Positions 23,893 to 36,634 of a DNA stretch of 64,000 nucleotides are shown here, one piece after another (position 1 is the first letter of the stretch; each line of letters opens with the position of its first letter). The stretch comes from Theropithecus gelada. Taxonomy: Eukaryota; Chordata; Mammalia; Primates; Cercopithecidae. The notes below the pieces were generated by a model. It was not told where the DNA came from. It saw only the letters and a list, made by a program, of their open reading frames with translations, and did not search any database. Location: the NCBI RefSeq assembly GCF_003255815.1, contig NC_037682.1:11279325-11343324 (forward strand), given 5' to 3'. The translations under genes and the position numbers were made by a program.

Positions 23893-24437
23893 GACATATT
23901 GATTTTAGACATCTGGCCTCCAGAATTATAAGAGAACAAATCTATACTGTTTTAAGCCACTAAATTTGTGGCAGTTTGTTAACAACAGCAATATGAAACT
24001 GATATTCATCCCTTGTTCCTAGATTCCTCCAGGGAGGCCCCTATAGAGTTTCTTTTTCCCATGCACCACAATTTTTGTAGGGATGCGATGTAATGTCTGG
24101 ATCATCATAGGCCTCACCTCTCCCTATTGTCTTATAGCTTGTCAGATTCACAGAGTTTAAATTAGCCACTAGCCCTTGTAGACACTTAAGTTTGGGACTC
24201 CTAGACTTCTCTGTGCTACCCTCCCACCACTACCATTCCTTATGTTTAAAAACTGTGGAAGGAAAATTGTGTCATAGGTGCAGGAAGCACAAGGAAAACA
24301 CTGACCGGGTAGACTCCACTGCCCCACTGCACCTCCTCTTTCAAGAAAATCATTTGGATGTTCTCTGAGATGTGACTGTCTCCATGTGGTTCATGTCATA
24401 GCCATAGAACAGTCTACTGCAAAAATGCTGTAGTAAT

Positions 24438-24736
24438 GGCTGAGTGTGTTGGCTCACGCCTGTAATCCCAGCACTTTGGGAGGTTGAGGCAGGCGAATCA
24501 CCTGAGGTCAGGAGTTCAAGACCAGCCTGGCTAACATGGCGAAACCCCATCTGTACTAAAAGTACAAAAATTAGCCGGGCGTGGTGGCAGGCACCTGTAA
24601 TCCCAGCTACTCAGGAGGTGGAGGCAGGGAAAGCTTCAACCCGGGAGATGAAGGTTGCAGTGAGCCGAGATCGCACCACTGCACTCCAGCCTGGGCGACA
24701 AGAGCAAGACTCAGTCTCAAAAAAAAAAAAAAAAAT
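24438..24736 (+). repeat. Alu, plus strand
   Basis: Complete element with A15 tail; flanks TGCTGTAGTAAT and TGCAGTAATAA are a slightly diverged target duplication. The unique stretch 24004-24430 before it and 24750-25190 after it show no gene. Confidence 0.92.
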
Positions 24737-25248
24737 GCAGTAATAAGCTAGATGAACTTGAGGCTCAACTTCCCTGACCCATTCTAGTGAGGTCTGCTCC
24801 TCCTGAAACCCTCCCCCAAGAGAATCCTGCACTTCAGTAGCAACAGCAAGTGCCATGTAAACCACACCCATAGAAGAGACCAAGCAGCCTATAAGGGCTG
24901 AATGTAGGGTTTAGATGTAAGTGGCAGACAACGTTGAGTCTGGACGGATGTCCAGAACTGTGGCAGCCATCTTGTAACCCAGAGGGAAACCAAAGCATGG
25001 ACTAAGGCAACCAATGAGGATAATATAATGGAAAGATGGAACTAATCTGGGTGTTTGATGATTTAACCCCACCGATTTAATCAATACTGGCACCACCTAC
25101 CTCTACTCTGATTGTTAAGGGTAACAATTTAAATTTAAGTCCTCCTGATACTTTAAGCCAGTGTGAGTTCGTTTTTCTGTGATTTGCAGTCAAAGATATC
25201 TTATATTTTTACAGCTTTATTGAAATACAACAGACAGACAGTTGCTCA

Positions 25249-25445
25249 GGTGGTGGTGGTGGTGGTGGTATTGTTGAGACAGGCTCTTGCTCTTGGCCCC
25301 AGGCTGGAGTGCAGTGGTGCAATCACAGCTTACTGCAGCCTCAACCTTCTGGGCTCAAGCAATTCTCCTGAATAGCTGGGACTACAGGCAAGGGCCACCA
25401 CTCCTAGATAATGTTTGTATTTTTTTTTTGAAGAAACACAGTCTC
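25249..25445 (-). repeat. Alu monomer/fragment, minus strand, with (GTG)n start
   Basis: A GTGGTGGTGG run is followed by 'gagacaggctcttgctc', 'aggctggagtgcagtggtgc' and 'agctgggactacaggc'; old, about one arm. Confidence 0.75.
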
Positions 25446-25711
25446 GCTACAATGCCCATGCTGAGTTGCTCATATTTACAGTGTAAAAGTGGATGCATTT
25501 CGACACATGCATGAAACCATCACTACAATCAAGACAATGAACATATCCATCACCACCAAAAGTTTTCTCATGCTCCTTCTTCGTGTGGACATAGGTTTCT
25601 ACTTCTCTTGAACCAGATTCTCTTCCCCAGATTAGTTTCATCTTTCCATTATATTATCGTCAAATATCAAGGAGTGGAATGGCTGAGTAGTATGTAAGGT
25701 ATAAATTTAGC

Positions 25712-26037
25712 TTTTTTTTTTTTTTTTTCGAGACGGAGTCTTGCTCTGTCGCCCAGGCTGGAGAGCAGTGGCGCAATCTCGGCTCACTGCAGACTCTGCC
25801 TCCCAGGTTGACACCATTCTCCTGCCTCAGCCTCCCAAGTAGCTGGGACTACAGGCACCCGCCCCGCCCAGGTAGTTTTTTTGGGGGGTTGTTTTTGTTT
25901 GTTGTATTTTTAGTAGAGATGGGGTTTCATCATGTTGGCCAGGCTTGTCTCAAACTCCTGACCTAGTGATCTGCCTGCCTCAGCAGATCCCAAATCCCAA
26001 AGAGCTGGGATTATAGGCATGAGCCACTGCGTCCAGC
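25712..26037 (-). repeat. Alu, minus strand
   Basis: From a T18 run and 'cgagacggagtcttgctctg' to 'ccactgcgtccagcc'; contains an extra G/T-rich stretch near 25878. Confidence 0.92.
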
Positions 26038-26070
26038 CATATGTTTAACTTTTTAAGAAATAGCCAAACA

Positions 26071-26200
26071 GCCGGATGTGGTGGCTCATACCTGTAACCC
26101 CAATAACTCAAGAGGCTGAGGCAGGAGGACTCCTTGACCCCGAGAGTTCAAGACCAGCCTGGACAATATAGCAAGACCCTGTCTCTAAAAAATAAAAATA
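26071..26200 (+). repeat. Alu left monomer, plus strand
   Basis: 'ggatgtggtggctcatacc' to 'gaccctgtctctaaaaaat', single arm with A-rich tail. Confidence 0.8.
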
Positions 26201-26220
26201 AATTAATAATTTTAAACCAT

Positions 26221-26318
26221 GTTTTTAGTAGAGACAGGGTCTTCCCATGTTACCCAGGCTGATCTCAAACTCCTGGCCCCAAGTGCTGGGATTATAGTCA
26301 TGAGTTGTCACACCAGCC
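26221..26318 (-). repeat. Alu fragment, minus strand
   Basis: 'ttttagtagagacagggtc' to 'gtcacaccagcc', about 98 bases of left-arm sequence in reverse. Confidence 0.75.
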
Positions 26319-26430
26319 AAAATTTTACAAAAGAAATAGCCAAACAATTTTCTTAACATTTTATATTCCCACCAGCAGTGTATGAGAGATCCAGTTGTTC
26401 CACATCTTTGCCAAAACTTGTATGATTGCT

Positions 26431-26745
26431 TTTGTTGTTGTTGTTGTTGTTATTGTTGTTTGAGATGGAGTCTCTCTCTGTAGCCCAAGCTGGAGTGCAG
26501 TAGTGTGATCTCTGCTTACTGCAACCTCCACCTCCTGGATTCAAGCAATTCTCCTGCGTCAGCCTCCTGAGTAGCTGGGATTACAGGTGCACACCACCAC
26601 ACCCAGCTAATTTTTTTGTATTTTTAGTAGAGATGGGGTTTTACCATGTTGGCTAGGCTGATCTGGAACTTCTGACCTCAAGTGATCCACTCGCCTCGGC
26701 CTCTCAAAGTGCTGGGATTACAGGCATGAGTCACCATGTCTGGTC
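26431..26745 (-). repeat. Alu, minus strand
   Basis: Begins with a (TTG)n tail and 'gagatggagtctctctctg'; flanked by TGATTGCTTTT and TGATTGCTGTTTT, a target duplication within the L1. Confidence 0.92.
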
Positions 26746-27996
26746 TGATTGCTGTTTTTAATTTAAGCCATTCTAGTTAATGTGTACCGGTATCTTATTG
26801 TAGTTTTAATTTACATTTCTCTGAAGACTAATGATCTAAAGCAACTGTTCACGTGCTTATTTCTGTCTAGACCTCTTCTTTGGTGAGGTGTCTATTAAAA
26901 AATTTGCACATTTTAAAATTTTGATTGTTTCATATTGTTGAGTTGGAAACTTTTTATATATTTCAAAAACAAGCCCCTTGCCAGATATGTTTTGCAAATG
27001 TTTTCTCCATGTTTATAGCTTGCCTTTTCAGTTTTATAACAGTGACTTCTGAAGAACAAAAGTTTTTCAACTGTGATGAAGTCCAGTTTGCTGATTTTAT
27101 AGTTAATGCTTTTTATGTCTTTTTTTTAAATCTTTGCCAAACCCAAGGCCACTAAATTTTTCTCCTTTTTTTAATAGAAGTTTTATAGTTTTAACTTTTA
27201 TATTTAGGTCTATGATCCAATTTATTTTTGTAAATGATGTGAGGTATACAGATTGTGGTTCATTGCTTTTTGCATATGGATATCCAATTGTTCCAGCACC
27301 ATTTGTTGAAAGATTTTCTTTTCCTCATTGAATTATCTAAACATCTTGGTTGGAGATCAATTGGCTACATATGTGTGGTTCTATTTCTGGACTCTATTTT
27401 GTTCCATTGATCTATTTGTCTTTACATAAATCCCACACTGTCATAATTGATGCAACTTTGTAATTAGCCTTGAACATAGTATAGATTCTCTAACTTTGTT
27501 CAACTTTTTCAAAGTTGTTTTGGCTAGTCTACATGCTTTGCATTACTATATAAATTTTTAAATCAACTTGTACATTTCTACCAAGAAAACTTCTATGATT
27601 TTTATTTGTATTATGTTGAATCATAAATCATCTTGGGAAAAACTGACATCTTAATATCGAGTATCCCAATCCATGATATAGTTCTCCATTTATGTAAGTC
27701 TTCACAATGATGGTTTGTATTTTCATTGCATAGGTTTTGTACATCTTTTGTCAAATTTATCCCTACAGATTTCATATTTTTAATACTATGTTAAAAGAAA
27801 AACTTCTGACAAAATAAATGTAACAGATTTTATTGGAGCATTAAAGCATTAATGAATTGGGCAGCACTTGAAATCAGAAGAGGTTCATGTAGCTGCACTT
27901 AAGCACTACAAGCAGATCGTCATAGTCTGAACACAGAAGTAAAGAAAAAGAAATAACTTAATTGGCTGTAGGTAGGCATTTGTTTTGTTTTGTTTT

Positions 27997-28116
27997 CTTT
28001 GTAGAGACAGGGTTTCACCATCTTGACCAGGCTGGTCTCAAGCCCCTGGCTTCAAGTGACTCCCCCACCTTGGCCTCCCAAAGTGCTGGGATTACAGGCA
28101 TGAATCATGCTCAGCC
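27997..28116 (-). repeat. Alu-type monomer, minus strand
   Basis: 'tttgtagagacagggtttc' to 'gaatcatgctcagcc'; single arm. Confidence 0.75.
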
Positions 28117-28727
28117 ACTATTTGTCTTATTTGGGTACTATCTGGTGGAAAGTTCCTAGTTATATAACTAAAGACTAACCGGCTATTTGTGATTGGCTGA
28201 AGCTTGGTATCTGTTTTGGTTTTGGTTTTTCAAAATTAATTAGTTACAAAGAATGCCTCTAGGTTAAGTTTCAGTTTGCTTGTGTAAGGGTTTCTGGATA
28301 CAAACAATTCCAGGCTAGTAACTTCCTGCTTATTTTGCTTTAACAGTTATTATGAATGGTATTCTTATTTCAATTACCAATTGTTTGTTGCTAGTATATA
28401 GAAATACCACTGGTTTTTAATATATCCTACTTGCATCCTGAAAACTCACTCAAATCATTTATTAGTCCCAATAGCTTTTTTGTAGATTCCTCAGGATTTC
28501 TGGTACAATCATGCTATTTGCAAATAAAGGTATATTTTCTTTTTTCTTCCTTTCTGGAATTCTTTCATTTCTTTTTGTTGCATTATTACATTGCCTAGAA
28601 TCTCCAGTACACTGTTAAATAAAAGTGGTGAGAGTGAATATCTTTGTCTCTGAACTTAGGGGAAAAACATTGTCTTTCACAATTTAGTATAATGTTACCT
28701 ATATTTTTTCCATAGTTGTCCTTTATC

Positions 28728-28853
28728 AATTATTTTTTGGGATGGGATCCTCCCATGTTGCCCAGGCTGATCTTGAAATCCTGGGCTCAAGGGATCCTCT
28801 TTCCTCAGCCTCCTGAGTAGATGGGACTACAGGCATGTACCACCACACCCGGC
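28728..28853 (-). repeat. Alu-type monomer, minus strand
   Basis: 'gatgggatcctcccatg' to 'accaccacacccggc'; single arm, old. Confidence 0.75.
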
Positions 28854-29134
28854 TTATCTACTTTGAGAAGTTCCCTTTATGCCTAGTTTGCTGAGAAGTT
28901 TTTATCATGAATGAATATTGAGTGTTATCAAATGTTCTTTCTGCATCTACTGAGATGATTATATGGTTTTTCTTTTTTTAGTCTATTAGTATGGTGAATT
29001 ATATTAACTGATTTTTTTTTAATGTTAAACAAATCTTGCATTTCTGGAATAAACCCCACTTGGTCAAGATATATTATCCTTTTTATATGTTTTTGTTAAA
29101 TTTGATAAAATTATATTAAGAATTTTACATCTAT

Positions 29135-29408
29135 CCCAGCACTTTGGGAGGCCGAAAAGGGCGGATCACGAGGTCAGGAGATCGAGACCATCCTGGCTAA
29201 CACGGTGAAACCCTGTTTCTACTTAAAAAAAAAAATACAAAAAACTAGCCAGGCAAGGTGGTGGGCACCTGTAGTCCCAGCTACTCAGGAGGCTGAGGCA
29301 GGAGAATGGCGTGAACCCAGGAGGCGGAGCTTGCAGTGAGCTGAGATCCGGCCACTGCACTCCAGCCTGGGCGACAGAGCGAGACTCCATCTCAAAAAAA
29401 AAAAAAAA
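29135..29408 (+). repeat. 5'-truncated AluY-like, plus strand
   Basis: Starts at CCCAGCACTTTGGG and ends in an A run. Flanked by a long exact duplication AAGAATTTTACATCTAT (29118-29134 and again from 29408), so truncation happened at insertion. Confidence 0.92.
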
Positions 29409-30079
29409 AGAATTTTACATCTATATTCATGACAGATACCTGTCTCTAGTTTCCCTTTTTGTAATGTTTTGTCTGGTTTTAGTGTCAGGGTAATTTTGGC
29501 CTCATAGAATGAGTTGTGAAGTATTCCCTACTTTTCACCTTTCTGTAGGTGTTTGTGTTGAGTTGGTATTATTTCTTCCTTAAATGTTTGACAGAATTAA
29601 TCAGTTAAGTCATCTGTTCCTGGAATCTTCTTTGTGGGGTGGTTTTTAAGTACAAATTTAATTTCATTTAACATTTCTTGCAGTGCAGGTCTGTCGCTGC
29701 TGTGTTTTTTCAACTTTTGTATGCCTGAAAAGGCATTGATTCTATCATCATTTTTGAAAGATATTTTTGCTGGCAGAGAGTTTTAGGTTGACAGATTTTC
29801 TCTTTCAGCTTTTAAAGGTATTTCTCCATTGTCTTCTGGCTTACATCATTTTTGACAAGAAATCTGCTGCTATTCTTCTATGTTTTGCTTTACATTAACG
29901 TGTCTTTTTTTCCTCCAGCTGTTTGCAAGCAAGATTTTCTCTTTATCCCTGGTTCTAAGCATTTGATTATGAAGCACCTTGTAGTTTTTATAATATTATC
30001 ATATCAGAGTTAATTTACCTTCTTGGATCTGGGATCTACAGTTTTTATTTTGAACTATTTTGTTTGTTTGTTTGTTTCC

Positions 30080-30356
30080 TTGAGACAGTGTCTTCACCAG
30101 GCTGGAGTACAGAGGCGTAATCGTGGCTCACTGCAACCTCCACCTCCTAGGTTCAAGCGATTCTCCTGCCTTAGCTTCCCAAGTAGCTGGGACTATAGGC
30201 ATGCACCACCACACCCAGCTAATTTTTGTATTTTTTAGTAGAGACGGCTTTCACTATATATTGGCCAGGCTAGTCTCAAACTCCTGGCCTCAGGTAATCT
30301 GCCCTCCTCAGCCTCCCAAAGTACTGGGATTACAGGCATAAGCCACCACACCCGGC
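30080..30356 (-). repeat. Alu, minus strand
   Basis: 'ccttgagacagtgtcttcac' to 'ccaccacacccggcc'; flanks TATTTTGAACT on both sides are its target duplication. Confidence 0.92.
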
Positions 30357-31177
30357 CTATTTTGAACTTTTTTCTGGGTCACAATAAGTTACTTTTCAAG
30401 GCTTGCTTTTAGGCTTTGTGAGGTGAGAGCAGAGATGCTGCTAATTTTTCCTCTCAAGTGATCTTTCTGAGTTTGCTATGCCAGTGCCCTGAATACTATG
30501 AGTTTTGTCATCACTGTGGCTGGTGGGAAGATAAACTGTTCCTGGCCTGTGTGAACTCTGAGAATCATCTAGGTTCTTGCACCAAATGTATGCATCCACC
30601 AGTACTCACCTGAAGATTCTGTTAACAACAAAAACCACACAAATCTCCAGTGCTCTGTGCAGCTTTCTCCTCTCCAGTCCTCTGCTCTGTAAACTCTTGT
30701 CACTGGGGTCTCCCCAGACTCCCAACTTTGTTTCCTCAATGCAGGGAGACTTCTGGGCTCTGAGTAGATCCCCTCTCCCTGCTCTGCAGCCTGCAGAGTT
30801 TCTCCAGGAAGTAAACTGGTTCATAAGGCTCATTCTGTTTGTTTCCCTCGCTCAGGAACAACTGTCCTGAACTGCCTATTGTCCAATGTCTACAAAGATT
30901 TACCATACAAACCTAATGTGTCAGGTTCTTTTATTAAAGGCAGGATAGTATTTACTATTTACTAGTCCCTGTTCCTCCATCTTGGTTGGAAGCAGAATCC
31001 TAACAACTGATATATTATTATAGTCTCACGACTTCTTGCCAAATACATTTCCATAAACAGAAATGATTGAAGACATTAAAGACAATATTTTCTTATTTCT
31101 ATGCATAGCGTAACAACGGCATTGCAACAGAACTAAAGAAGAAGACATCACTCAGAAATCTTTAACTTGGTTCCGGC

Positions 31178-31827
31178 TGTCAGAGGCATTCAAACCAGAG
31201 CAACACCATCTTTAATAGGGGCTGGGTAAAGTAAGGCTGAGACCTACTGGGTCGCATTCCCAGAAGGTTAGGCATCCTTAATCACAGGATGAGACAGAAG
31301 TTCGGCAGGATTGGTAGCGTAACATACAGGTCATAAAGACCCTGCTGATAAAATAGGATGCAGTAAAGAAGCCCACCGAAACCTACCAAAGCCAAGATGG
31401 CAATGTAAGTGACCTCTGGTCATCCTCACTGCCCATTATATGCTAACTAACTATAATGCATGAGGATGCTGAAAGACACTCCCACCAGCACCATCACAGT
31501 TTACAAATGCCATGGCAACATCCAGACGGTACCCTAAAAGATCTAAAAAGGGGAGGAAGCCTCAGTTCTGGGAATTGCCTGCCCCTTTCCTAGAAAACTC
31601 ATGAATAATCCACTCCTTGTTTAGCATATAATCAAGAAATAACTGTAAAAATAGCCAACCAGTAGCCCTCAGGGCTGCTCTGACTATGGAGTAGCCATTG
31701 TTCTGTTTGCTTATTTCCCTAATAAAATTGCTTTCACTTTATCCTATGAACTCACCCGAAATTCTTTCTTATGTAAGGTCCAAGAACCCTCTTTTGAGGT
31801 CTGGATCAGGACTCCTTTCCAGTAACA
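31178..31827 (+). repeat. Solo LTR of an endogenous retrovirus (ERV1-like), plus strand
   Basis: Begins TGTCAGAGGC and ends CCAGTAACA, with an AATAAA poly(A) signal near 31721 followed by 'ttgctttcactttatcc'. About 650 bases. No internal retroviral genes are present next to it. The subfamily is not assigned. Confidence 0.7.
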
Positions 31828-31828
31828 C

Positions 31829-31958
31829 AGCTACGTGGAGGCTGAGGTGACAGGATGGCTTGAGCTCAGGAGGTCAAGGCTTCAGTGAGCCATGATCGTG
31901 CCACTGCACTCCAGCCTGGGTGATAGAGTGAGCCCCTGTCTCAAAAAAAAAGAAAAAA
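31829..31958 (+). repeat. Alu right-arm fragment, plus strand
   Basis: 'agctacgtggaggctgagg' to 'ccctgtctcaaaaaa'; lacks the left arm and follows the LTR directly. Confidence 0.8.
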
Positions 31959-32353
31959 ATGCATCTCTTCTGCACCACATATGGAACCAATTGAGAGACA
32001 CAGCAGTCAAATACCTTACCATGTGGTCAAAAACAATAAAAAACACAAGCTCTCTGAAGGTAAAGAGTGTCCAAAATAAAAGAAGAAGGTAGCTATACAC
32101 CCCCTGTTCTTTCTCCCAAATTCACCAGATAACCCACTCTTTATTCCATAAGGAAATAAGAAGCCAGAAGAATGGAAGTTTCTCCCTCTACTCGCTACCC
32201 AGCATCCCCCTCTAGAGAGGAAGAAAGACACTTTCAATTATACAAGGAACACTGTTGTTTTAAATGCATTCAGAATGGAAAAGGAAAAGTTCCAGTCATC
32301 AGGAAATAACAAACTTCCACAGCAACTCTCCCATCGTAAAAAACTAGAAAACT

Positions 32354-32663
32354 GGGTCAGGCATGGTGGCTCATGGCTGTAATCCCAGCACTTTAGGAGG
32401 CCGAGGCGGGTGGATCATGTGGGCAGGAGTTCGAGACCAGCCTGGCCAACATAGCGAAACCCCGTCTCTACTAAAAATAAAAAATAAAAATAAAAAAATT
32501 AGCCAGGTGTGGTGGCAGGAGCCTGCAATCCCAGCTACTTTAGAGGCTAAGCCAAGGAAAATTGCTTGAACCCGGGAGGCGGAGGTTGCAGTGAGCTGGG
32601 ATCATGCCACTGTACTCCAGTCCAGGCGATAGTGTAAGACTCCATCTCAAAAAAAAAAAAAAG
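32354..32663 (+). repeat. Alu, plus strand
   Basis: Complete element bounded by the duplication CTAGAAAACTG (about 32343-32353 and 32664-32674). Confidence 0.93.
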
Positions 32664-32780
32664 CTAGAAAACTGAAGGAAATGTGGAAAATAATGAGATT
32701 CACACATTGGACAACAGGCAGCAGGCAGCGCAGGACTGTAATTTCTGTGAGAAGGCAAACAGATTATTTAAGGCCTACTA

Positions 32781-32860
32781 TTAGGTTGATACAAAAGTAA
32801 TTGTGGTTTTTGTCATTACTTTTAATTGCAAAACCCGCAATTACTTTTGCATCAACTTTT
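32781..32860. mobile_element. MADE1 (mariner-derived 80-bp MITE)
   Basis: 80-base near-palindrome: TTAGGTTGATACAAAAGTAA at the left and TTACTTTTGCATCAAC at the right, centred on 'gtggtttttgtcattac'. MADE1 is the Hsmar1-related element known in primates; a TA precedes it as expected for mariner. Confidence 0.92.
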
Positions 32861-33566
32861 ATCACCCAGGCTTTCTTCCTGGGAGCAACTTCTGGACTGC
32901 AGTGTGGAGAGGTAGAATCCAAACAGAGCCAGCAACCTCACTGAGCTGAGGAGAATAAAAGAGAAGTTCAGGATAGCCAAGATTTCTCAGGAGAGGAGAG
33001 AGCTATGCAAACAAATCTGCAGAATATAAAAAGTACTCCTACAACTCAATAAAAAGAAGTCAAACACCCCAATTCAAACACAGGCAAAAAAAATTACACA
33101 TACACTTCACCATGATAGGTATATGAAGAGCCAATAAGCACATGAAAAAATGCTCAACATCATTAATCATCAGGAAAATGCAAGTTAGACCACAATGAGA
33201 TGTCTCTTCATATTCATATAAATGGCTAAAACGTAAAAGACTGGCCATACTGAGATGTCGACAAGAATGTGGAATAACTGGAACTCTCATCCATTGCTGG
33301 TAGAAATGTAAAATTTGGAAACACTTTGAAAAACAACTTGACAGTTTCTGATAAAGTTAAATATATGACCCAGCACTTCTACTTCTAGGTGTTTACCCAA
33401 GAGATGTGAAAGTACATGTCCCCTCACTATACACAAATGTTCATGGCAGCTTTCTTTATAATAGCCAAAAACTGGAAACAACACAAATGTTCATCAACAG
33501 GTGAATGAACAAGCAAACTGTGGTTGTACATAAAATGGAATACTATTCAGTATTAAAAAGGAATGG

Positions 33567-33856
33567 GGCCAGGTGTGGTGGTTCACACCTGTGATCCCAG
33601 CACTTTGGGAGGCCGAGGTGGGCAGATCACAAGGTCAAGAGATCGAGACCATCCTGGCCAACATGGTGAAACCCTGTCTCTATTAAAAATACAAAAATTA
33701 GCTGGGCGTGGTGGCACGCACCTGTAGTCCCAGCTACTCGGGAGGCCGAGGCAGGAGAATCTCTTGAACCCGGGAGGTGGAGGTTGCAGTGAGCGGAGAT
33801 CATGCCACTGCACTCCAGCCTGGCAACAGAGCGAGATTCCATCTCAAAAAAAAAAG
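33567..33856 (+). repeat. Alu, plus strand
   Basis: GGCCAGGTGTGGTGG to an A tail, inserted in the L1 at GGAATG. Confidence 0.93.
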
Positions 33857-34110
33857 GGAATGAACTACTGGCATCCTACAAGGTGGATGAATCTCAATAA
33901 CATTTTGCTGAGCAAAAGAAGCCAGACACAAAAGAGGATACACTGTAGGATATCATTCATTTGAAACGCCAGAAAAGACAAATCTATTGCCTAGGGTAGA
34001 AGATGAGAATTGGCTGGGATACAGTACTAGGGCATTGCTGTGGTGGGAGAGGCAGGAGATGAAAATGTTCTATATAGTGGTTATGTGGTATAAAAATTTA
34101 TCAGAGCTGA

Positions 34111-34373
34111 CTGTAATCCCAGCACTTTGGGAGGCTGAGGCAGGTGAATCACCTGAGGTCAGGAGATTGAGTCCAGCCTGGCCAACATGGTGAAACCCCG
34201 TCTCTACTAAAAATACACAAATTAACCAGGCGTGGTGGTTCACACCTGTAGTACCAGCTACTCAGGAGGCTGAGGCATGAGAATCTCTTGAACCCAGGAG
34301 GCGACGTTGCAGTGGGCCAAGATCGCACCAATGCACTCCAGCCTGGGCAACACAACGAGACTCTGTCTTAAAA
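34111..34373 (+). repeat. 5'-truncated Alu, plus strand
   Basis: Starts at CTGTAATCCCAGCAC, ends 'gactctgtcttaaaaaa'; flanks 'tatcagagctg' and 'tgtcagaactt' are related. Confidence 0.88.
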
Positions 34374-34870
34374 AAAATTGTCAGAACTTGTAAAAATGTA
34401 CCCCTAAAATTGATGCATTTTATTGCATATACTAAACCCTAATAAAGTTTTACTCAGGTGCATGAACCATTTGCAAATAACCAGTACTCCCACCTAGGAC
34501 TTTGACTCTTGCACTAGAACACAAAGCCACAGGAACATTTGGGAAATGACACACAACAGCATGTGAGGGTCCAGGGAGGAATGGAAACCTCCAGGGAATA
34601 CTCCAGTGGAGTCCTAGCCAAACTGTTTCCTGGCCACCCTCAGCTCCTGCCCATTTCTGAGCCAGATTCTCATCAATTCCATGAGCAGCCCATTATCCTT
34701 CCAGTGATTTTTCTACAGCTTACATTAGCCACAGTCTGTTTTTGTTGTTTACACCCAACAACCCTGACTAATACAGCCATTCTATCACTCAGCCTAAGAG
34801 GCTTCCCTGGCTTCAGTTTCCCTGGCTTCAGTTTCCCTGTGCTTCTGGGTTATGGGTTTTTCTTTCTTTC

Positions 34871-35168
34871 TTTTTTTTTTTTTTAGTAGAGTGGAGTTTG
34901 GCTCTACTTGCCCGGGTTGGAGTGCAGTGGTGTGATCTTGGCTCACTGCAACCTCTGCCTCCTGAGTTCAAGCGATTCTCCTGCCTCAGCCTCCCGAGTA
35001 GCTGGGATTACAGGTGCCCGCCACCACGCCCAGCTAATTTTTTGTATTTTTAGTAGAGATGGGGTTTCACTATGTTGGCCAGGCTGGTCTCGAACTCCTG
35101 ACCTCATGATCCACCCACCTCGGCCTCCCAAAGTGCTGGAATTACAGGTGTGAGCCACCACGCCCAGC
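34871..35168 (-). repeat. Alu, minus strand
   Basis: T run to 'caccacgcccagccc', flanked by GGTTATGG on both sides. Just before it a 15-base unit GGCTTCAGTTTCCCT is directly repeated near 34811. Confidence 0.92.
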
Positions 35169-35569
35169 CCAGGTTATGGCTCTTATGATGGAAGTATCAG
35201 CCAGGACTCTTTCAGTTGTAAGTGACACAAAACTAATTGGCTTAAGCCCCGCCTCCAAAAAAAAAAAAAAAAAAGCAGATTCGTTAGCTTCCATGATTCA
35301 GGCACCCAACATCATCATGGATCCAGGTTCTTTTCAACCCTCTCCTCAGCAGGTCAACAATTTCCCTCATGACAGCAAGAGGGCTGCCATGGCTACAGGC
35401 ATCATCCCCTCACACAGCATCCAAAGGCAGCAAAGGAAGTGACTCCTCACATATCTGTTTAGAAGAGCAAGACGTCTCTTTTGAAGACCTTTCCCAAAAG
35501 CCACCTCCCCCACAATGGGCCTTCTGCCACATTTCTTGGCTAGAATTGTGTTACATTACAGATATAAGT

Positions 35570-35947
35570 GACAGCCTCGGGCTGCCATAACAAAATACCA
35601 CAGGCTGGGTGGCTTAAACAACAGAAATTTATTTTCTCACAGCTCTGGAGGCTGGAAGTCCACAATCAAGCTGTCATTAGGTTTGGTTTCTCCTGAGGCC
35701 TCTCTTTGGCTTGCAGATGGCCGCCTTCCCACCACGTCCTCACATGGCCTTTCCTCTAAGCACGTGCCTCCCACCCTGCTGTCCCTCTCTCTTCTTGTAA
35801 GGATACCAGTCACCCTGGATTAGGGCCCCACCCCATGATCTCACTTAACCTTCATTACCTCCTTAAAGGTTCTGTTTCCAAATATAGTCACATTGGGGGT
35901 TAGGGCTTCAACATATGAATGAGGGGGACAGAATTCAGTCCATCACA
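35570..35947 (-). repeat. MLT1-type MaLR LTR, minus strand
   Basis: Reverse-complement MLT1: 'tgccataacaaaataccac', 'ttaaacaacagaaatttat', 'aggctggaagtccacaatc', 'gattagggccccaccccat', 'caacatatgaatgaggggg'. Non-coding LTR remnant. Confidence 0.8.
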
Positions 35948-36634
35948 GGGGCCAAGATATCAGAACACCTGGATTCGCCTGGGCCCTGTTCACGGCGCAG
36001 ACCCCAATATGCCCAGACCCTTGAAGAATGTGAAAGCACCGGATGGCTGTTTATCATGTCACATATACTGGTACAATTCTGGAAAGGGGAAAAAGAATGG
36101 GAGTGGATTAGAGAGGATATTCTAACGAGAAAAGAGACCCTGCCGACACAAACCTCTAACAAAGACTTCCTCCTGCAAGTGAAGGCTGAGCTGTGGCCTG
36201 GCCCTCGACTAGGGCTGCAGGCCCAGGCTCCGGGATCCACGCAGAGGCGATGCTCGCAGGTTAAGGGATGCCAAAGCCCACGCACCACAGCATTTCTACA
36301 TGGGCTTTTCAGAGCCTCCCCAGTTCAGTCTGGCTCAGAGTGAGGTAGGACCCGGCCTTGAGACAGGAGAGCTCAGCTCAGGCTTCATGCTCACACCATC
36401 TTGAGCTCTGCTTCACCCTGGGTGCTTTCCCTTCCTCCCCACCTGGTCCAGTGTGGTGAAGAGGCTCAAACATGTCCCTCCCTCACAGGAGGGTACTTTC
36501 CTCCGCCAGAGCCAACTTTACTTGCCCATTTGACTTCCTGGAACAAACAATTGACGTGATGAGTCTTACAATTAAATGTCTGACTCTTGAGTCAGTTTAA
36601 CTTGGTGCTTCAAAAGAAGTTATAAAAACTACTG

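Larger units (their letters stand above)
22628..24003 (+). repeat. MaLR/MLT1-like LTR, split by two Alu insertions
   Basis: LTR text 'aggctgaataatgaccccc', 'cctgtgagtatgttacctt', 'atcctggattatctgggtgg' is followed, after an Alu, by 'ggcaaggaaatggattctcc' and, after another Alu, by 'ggcctccagaattataag', 'tttaagccactaaatttg'. This order fits one old endogenous-retrovirus-related solo LTR. The subfamily is not certain. Confidence 0.6.
25190..31000 (-). repeat. Long, old L1 LINE (minus strand), interrupted by many insertions
   Basis: Reading left to right gives 3'-end-like text ('cagctttattgaaatac', 'gagtggaatggctgagtag') and then reverse-strand L1 ORF2: 'attcccaccagcagtg', 'catttctctgaagac', 'ccttgccagatatgttttgc', 'gcatatggatatccaattg', 'gcatctactgagatgat', 'ttctggaataaaccccac', 'tggcctcatagaatgag'. 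It is too diverged to code. Between about 27785 and 28350 a non-L1 piece interrupts it that I cannot name. The last kilobase (30360-31000) is assigned only tentatively. Confidence 0.7.
32985..34465 (+). repeat. L1 LINE fragment, plus strand, with two Alus inside
   Basis: ORF2 3' end and 3' UTR of an old L1: 'tcaacatcattaatcatcagg', 'gacaagaatgtggaataac', 'tcatggcagctttctttat', 'gaatactattcagtatt', then beyond the Alus 'gtacccctaaaattgatgc'. Broken by stops. Confidence 0.75.

Noticed and set aside
23450..23902. 150-codon open frame
   Set aside because: Pure Alu translation within the over-long Alu.
31178..31827. Remnant of a full endogenous provirus
   Set aside because: Only one LTR is seen, with no gag/pol/env-like sequence beside it.
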